8,448 nucleotides of DNA from Candidatus Nanopelagicaceae bacterium (lineage in GTDB: Bacteria; Actinomycetota; Actinomycetes; Nanopelagicales; Nanopelagicaceae): contig CANLFL010000026.1 in NCBI GenBank assembly GCA_947489825.1, positions 1-8,448 on the forward strand. Direction: 5' to 3'. How positions within the stretch are numbered: the stretch's first letter is position 1; each line of letters opens with the position of its first letter. Shown here piece by piece: positions 7,124 through 8,448 of this stretch. A program made the position numbers and the translations under genes. The notes under the pieces are model-generated. The model was given only the letters and a program-made list of their open reading frames with translations, made no database searches and was not told the DNA's origin.

Positions 7124-8067
7124 GTAAGTAACGCTCCGACTCTCATGATGCGATTCTTCCACCATTCATAGCGTTCAGCTGACACAACAAGACCGTCTAA
7201 CTGTGGAGATATCTGACCTAAAGTGATCTTGCCATCGATGATTTCATGTTCTGCAACATCACTGGCTAAGAGTGATCCCGTTGCCAATCCGCAATCAAAG
7301 GTGAGCTCTTTAATACTTGCTGCAAGATCTAGCCCGTATTCGATTCCGATTGCACTCTCTAGTGCGCTTGAGACAACAACTGGAAGGCCGTGATGGGCTG
7401 CAATCTCTAGCGAACGTTGTATTCCACCAAGTGGTTGCACTTTGAGCATCAAAATATCGGCAGCGTCAGTCAGATCAATTGCAGATGGATCGGCAGCCTT
7501 GCGAATGATTTCATCTGCTGCAATGCGAAGCGTGATCTTTATCTTGCTTTTTAATTCACGGAGTTCTTCAACTGTCGCACATGGTTGCTCAACATATTCG
7601 ATCGGGCCTACCTCTTCGAAATACGCATATAGATTTGTGAGTGCTTCATCAACGCTCCAGAGTCCGTTGACATCAACCCGGATGGCTGCCTTCGGTGCAA
7701 GGGAACGCACCCTTGTAATTCTGGCGATATCTTCGCCAAGATTGCGACCCACCTTTACTTTGAAAGTTTTAACGCCTGAATAACTCTCCATCAGGGATTC
7801 AAGTTTTTTTACATCGTTAAGTTCTGGGATGGTGCCATTGACTGCAATGGCATCGCGGAATCGTTCAGGGCGAGCAACTGTCGCTGCCTCTATCGCGCTA
7901 GCTAGCCATGGCCGGCACTCGTTGTCGTCATATTCCAGAAATGGTGAGAACTCCCCCCAGCCTTGTGGGCCTTGCATCAGTGCGACTTCGCGATAGGTAA
8001 CGCCGCGAAAATTGGTACGCGTAGGAAGAGTAATTACGCGAAGTGTTGCAAGTAGGTCATCGAGCAT
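7120..8067 (-). CDS. menC: o-Succinylbenzoate synthase
   Basis: MenC is an enolase-superfamily dehydratase that converts SHCHC to o-succinylbenzoate with Mg2+. The 315-residue protein keeps the full catalytic set: the KxK pair K103 and K105 in FKVKVG, metal ligands D132 (VDVNG), E160 (VEQP) and D185 (ADE), the second-side lysine K209 in LKVQPLGG, and SSALES at 233-238. The N-terminal GWGEFSPFLEYDD at 37-48 and on resembles actinobacterial MenC as I recall it. The related N-acylamino acid racemases share this fold, but the men neighbours make MenC the clear choice. The ATG start at 8065-8067 is 5 bp after the menB stop, with no recognisable Shine-Dalgarno, so translation is probably coupled to menB. 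The gene ends in an ATGA overlap with menD. Confidence 0.95.
   Translation of the reverse strand: MLDDLLATLRVITLPTRTNFRGVTYREVALMQGPQGWGEFSPFLEYDDNECRPWLASAIEAATVARPERFRDAIAVNGTIPELNDVKKLESLMESYSGVKTFKVKVGRNLGEDIARITRVRSLAPKAAIRVDVNGLWSVDEALTNLYAYFEEVGPIEYVEQPCATVEELRELKSKIKITLRIAADEIIRKAADPSAIDLTDAADILMLKVQPLGGIQRSLEIAAHHGLPVVVSSALESAIGIEYGLDLAASIKELTFDCGLATGSLLASDVAEHEIIDGKITLGQISPQLDGLVVSAERYEWWKNRIMRVGALLT
7134..7137 (-). promoter_or_regulatory. Shine-Dalgarno site of menD inside the menC 3' end
   Basis: GGAG on the minus strand lies 10 nt before the ATG at 7121-7123. With the ATGA overlap to menC, it supports 7123 as the menD start rather than the ATG at 7165. Confidence 0.55.
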
Positions 8068-8072
8068 AAGAA

Positions 8073-8448
8073 TTAGGGGCGCTTAGGGAATTTACCGAAG
8101 TCAGGATCGCGCTTTTCTTTATAAGCATCGCGTCCTTCTTGTCCTTCTTCGCTTAAGTAGAAGAGAAGGGTGGCATCACCTGCAAGCTGTTGAACTCCTG
8201 CAAGTCCATCATCTGCTGCGTTCATACTTGACTTCAATAGACGCAGAGCCATTGGTGAGTTGCGGAGCATCTCGCGAGACCAAGAAACTGTTTCAGCTTC
8301 TAGTTGATCGATGGGAACAACGGTGTTTATGAGTCCCATTGCGAGCGCTTCTTGCGCATCGTATTGGCGCGTCATAAACCAAATTTCGCGAGCCTTTTTC
8401 TGGCCAACACTTGCTGCAAGTAAACCTGAGCCGTAACCACCATCGAAA
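8073..8448 (-). CDS. menB: 1,4-Dihydroxy-2-naphthoyl-CoA synthase, C-terminal part
   Basis: MenB is a crotonase-family enzyme that closes the second ring of menaquinone by a Dieckmann-type cyclisation of o-succinylbenzoyl-CoA. The gene runs off the right edge; the frame is open to base 8448, and 124 C-terminal residues are visible, less than half of a usual MenB. The visible part begins [20 protein letters not shown] and continues with [34 protein letters not shown], and [11 protein letters not shown] at the end. These are close matches to known MenB C-termini, including the Tyr-containing GYGSG block and the final conserved tail that packs against a neighbouring subunit. An ATG at 8375 exists but lies inside the domain and is not the start. 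It is the first gene visible of the menB-menC-menD run; whatever precedes it is outside the window. Confidence 0.95.
   Translation of the reverse strand, partial: FDGGYGSGLLAASVGQKKAREIWFMTRQYDAQEALAMGLINTVVPIDQLEAETVSWSREMLRNSPMALRLLKSSMNAADDGLAGVQQLAGDATLLFYLSEEGQEGRDAYKEKRDPDFGKFPKRP

Overview
The window comes from an actinobacterium. The Nuo subunits, MenG and MenC carry the sequence style I recall from that phylum: MenG starts MSRAxMDK and contains RAWPDQ, and MenC contains GWGEFSPFLEYDD. Base composition is moderate to AT-leaning rather than the high GC of soil actinobacteria, and the packing is extreme. The longest gap is the 58-bp divergent spacer at 3664-3721, and most junctions are overlaps or gaps under 10 bp. 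This would fit a streamlined aquatic lineage such as the freshwater acI/Nanopelagicales group, but that placement is inference.

Layout: nuoA-nuoB-nuoC-nuoD (2929 down to 16, minus strand) is the 5' part of a complex I operon that runs off the left edge. It encodes the membrane subunit NuoA and the quinone-proximal connecting subunits NuoB, NuoC and NuoD. Just upstream on the same strand is menG (2971-3663), the last methyltransferase of menaquinone synthesis. Diverging from menG on the plus strand are bioY (3722-4330), the biotin-binding S component of an ECF transporter, and menF (4337-5557), isochorismate synthase. Running toward menF from the right are menB (partial), menC and menD (8448 down to 5549, minus strand). 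The last codons of menF and menD overlap tail to tail by 9 bp.

Together the genes provide menaquinone steps from chorismate: MenF makes isochorismate, MenD makes SEPHCHC, MenC makes o-succinylbenzoate, MenB closes the naphthoate ring after CoA activation by a MenE not seen here, and MenG methylates the prenylated ring. The product is the expected electron acceptor of the complex I encoded next to it. MenH, MenE, MenA and NuoE onward are not in the window. BioY is the only gene outside this theme.

I found no RNA gene, mobile element, CRISPR array, long repeat or convincing intrinsic terminator, and no sign of an undescribed system. The points worth a second look are modest: gene arrangement, possible leaderless promoters, a composition shift in menG and a small insertion in NuoB.
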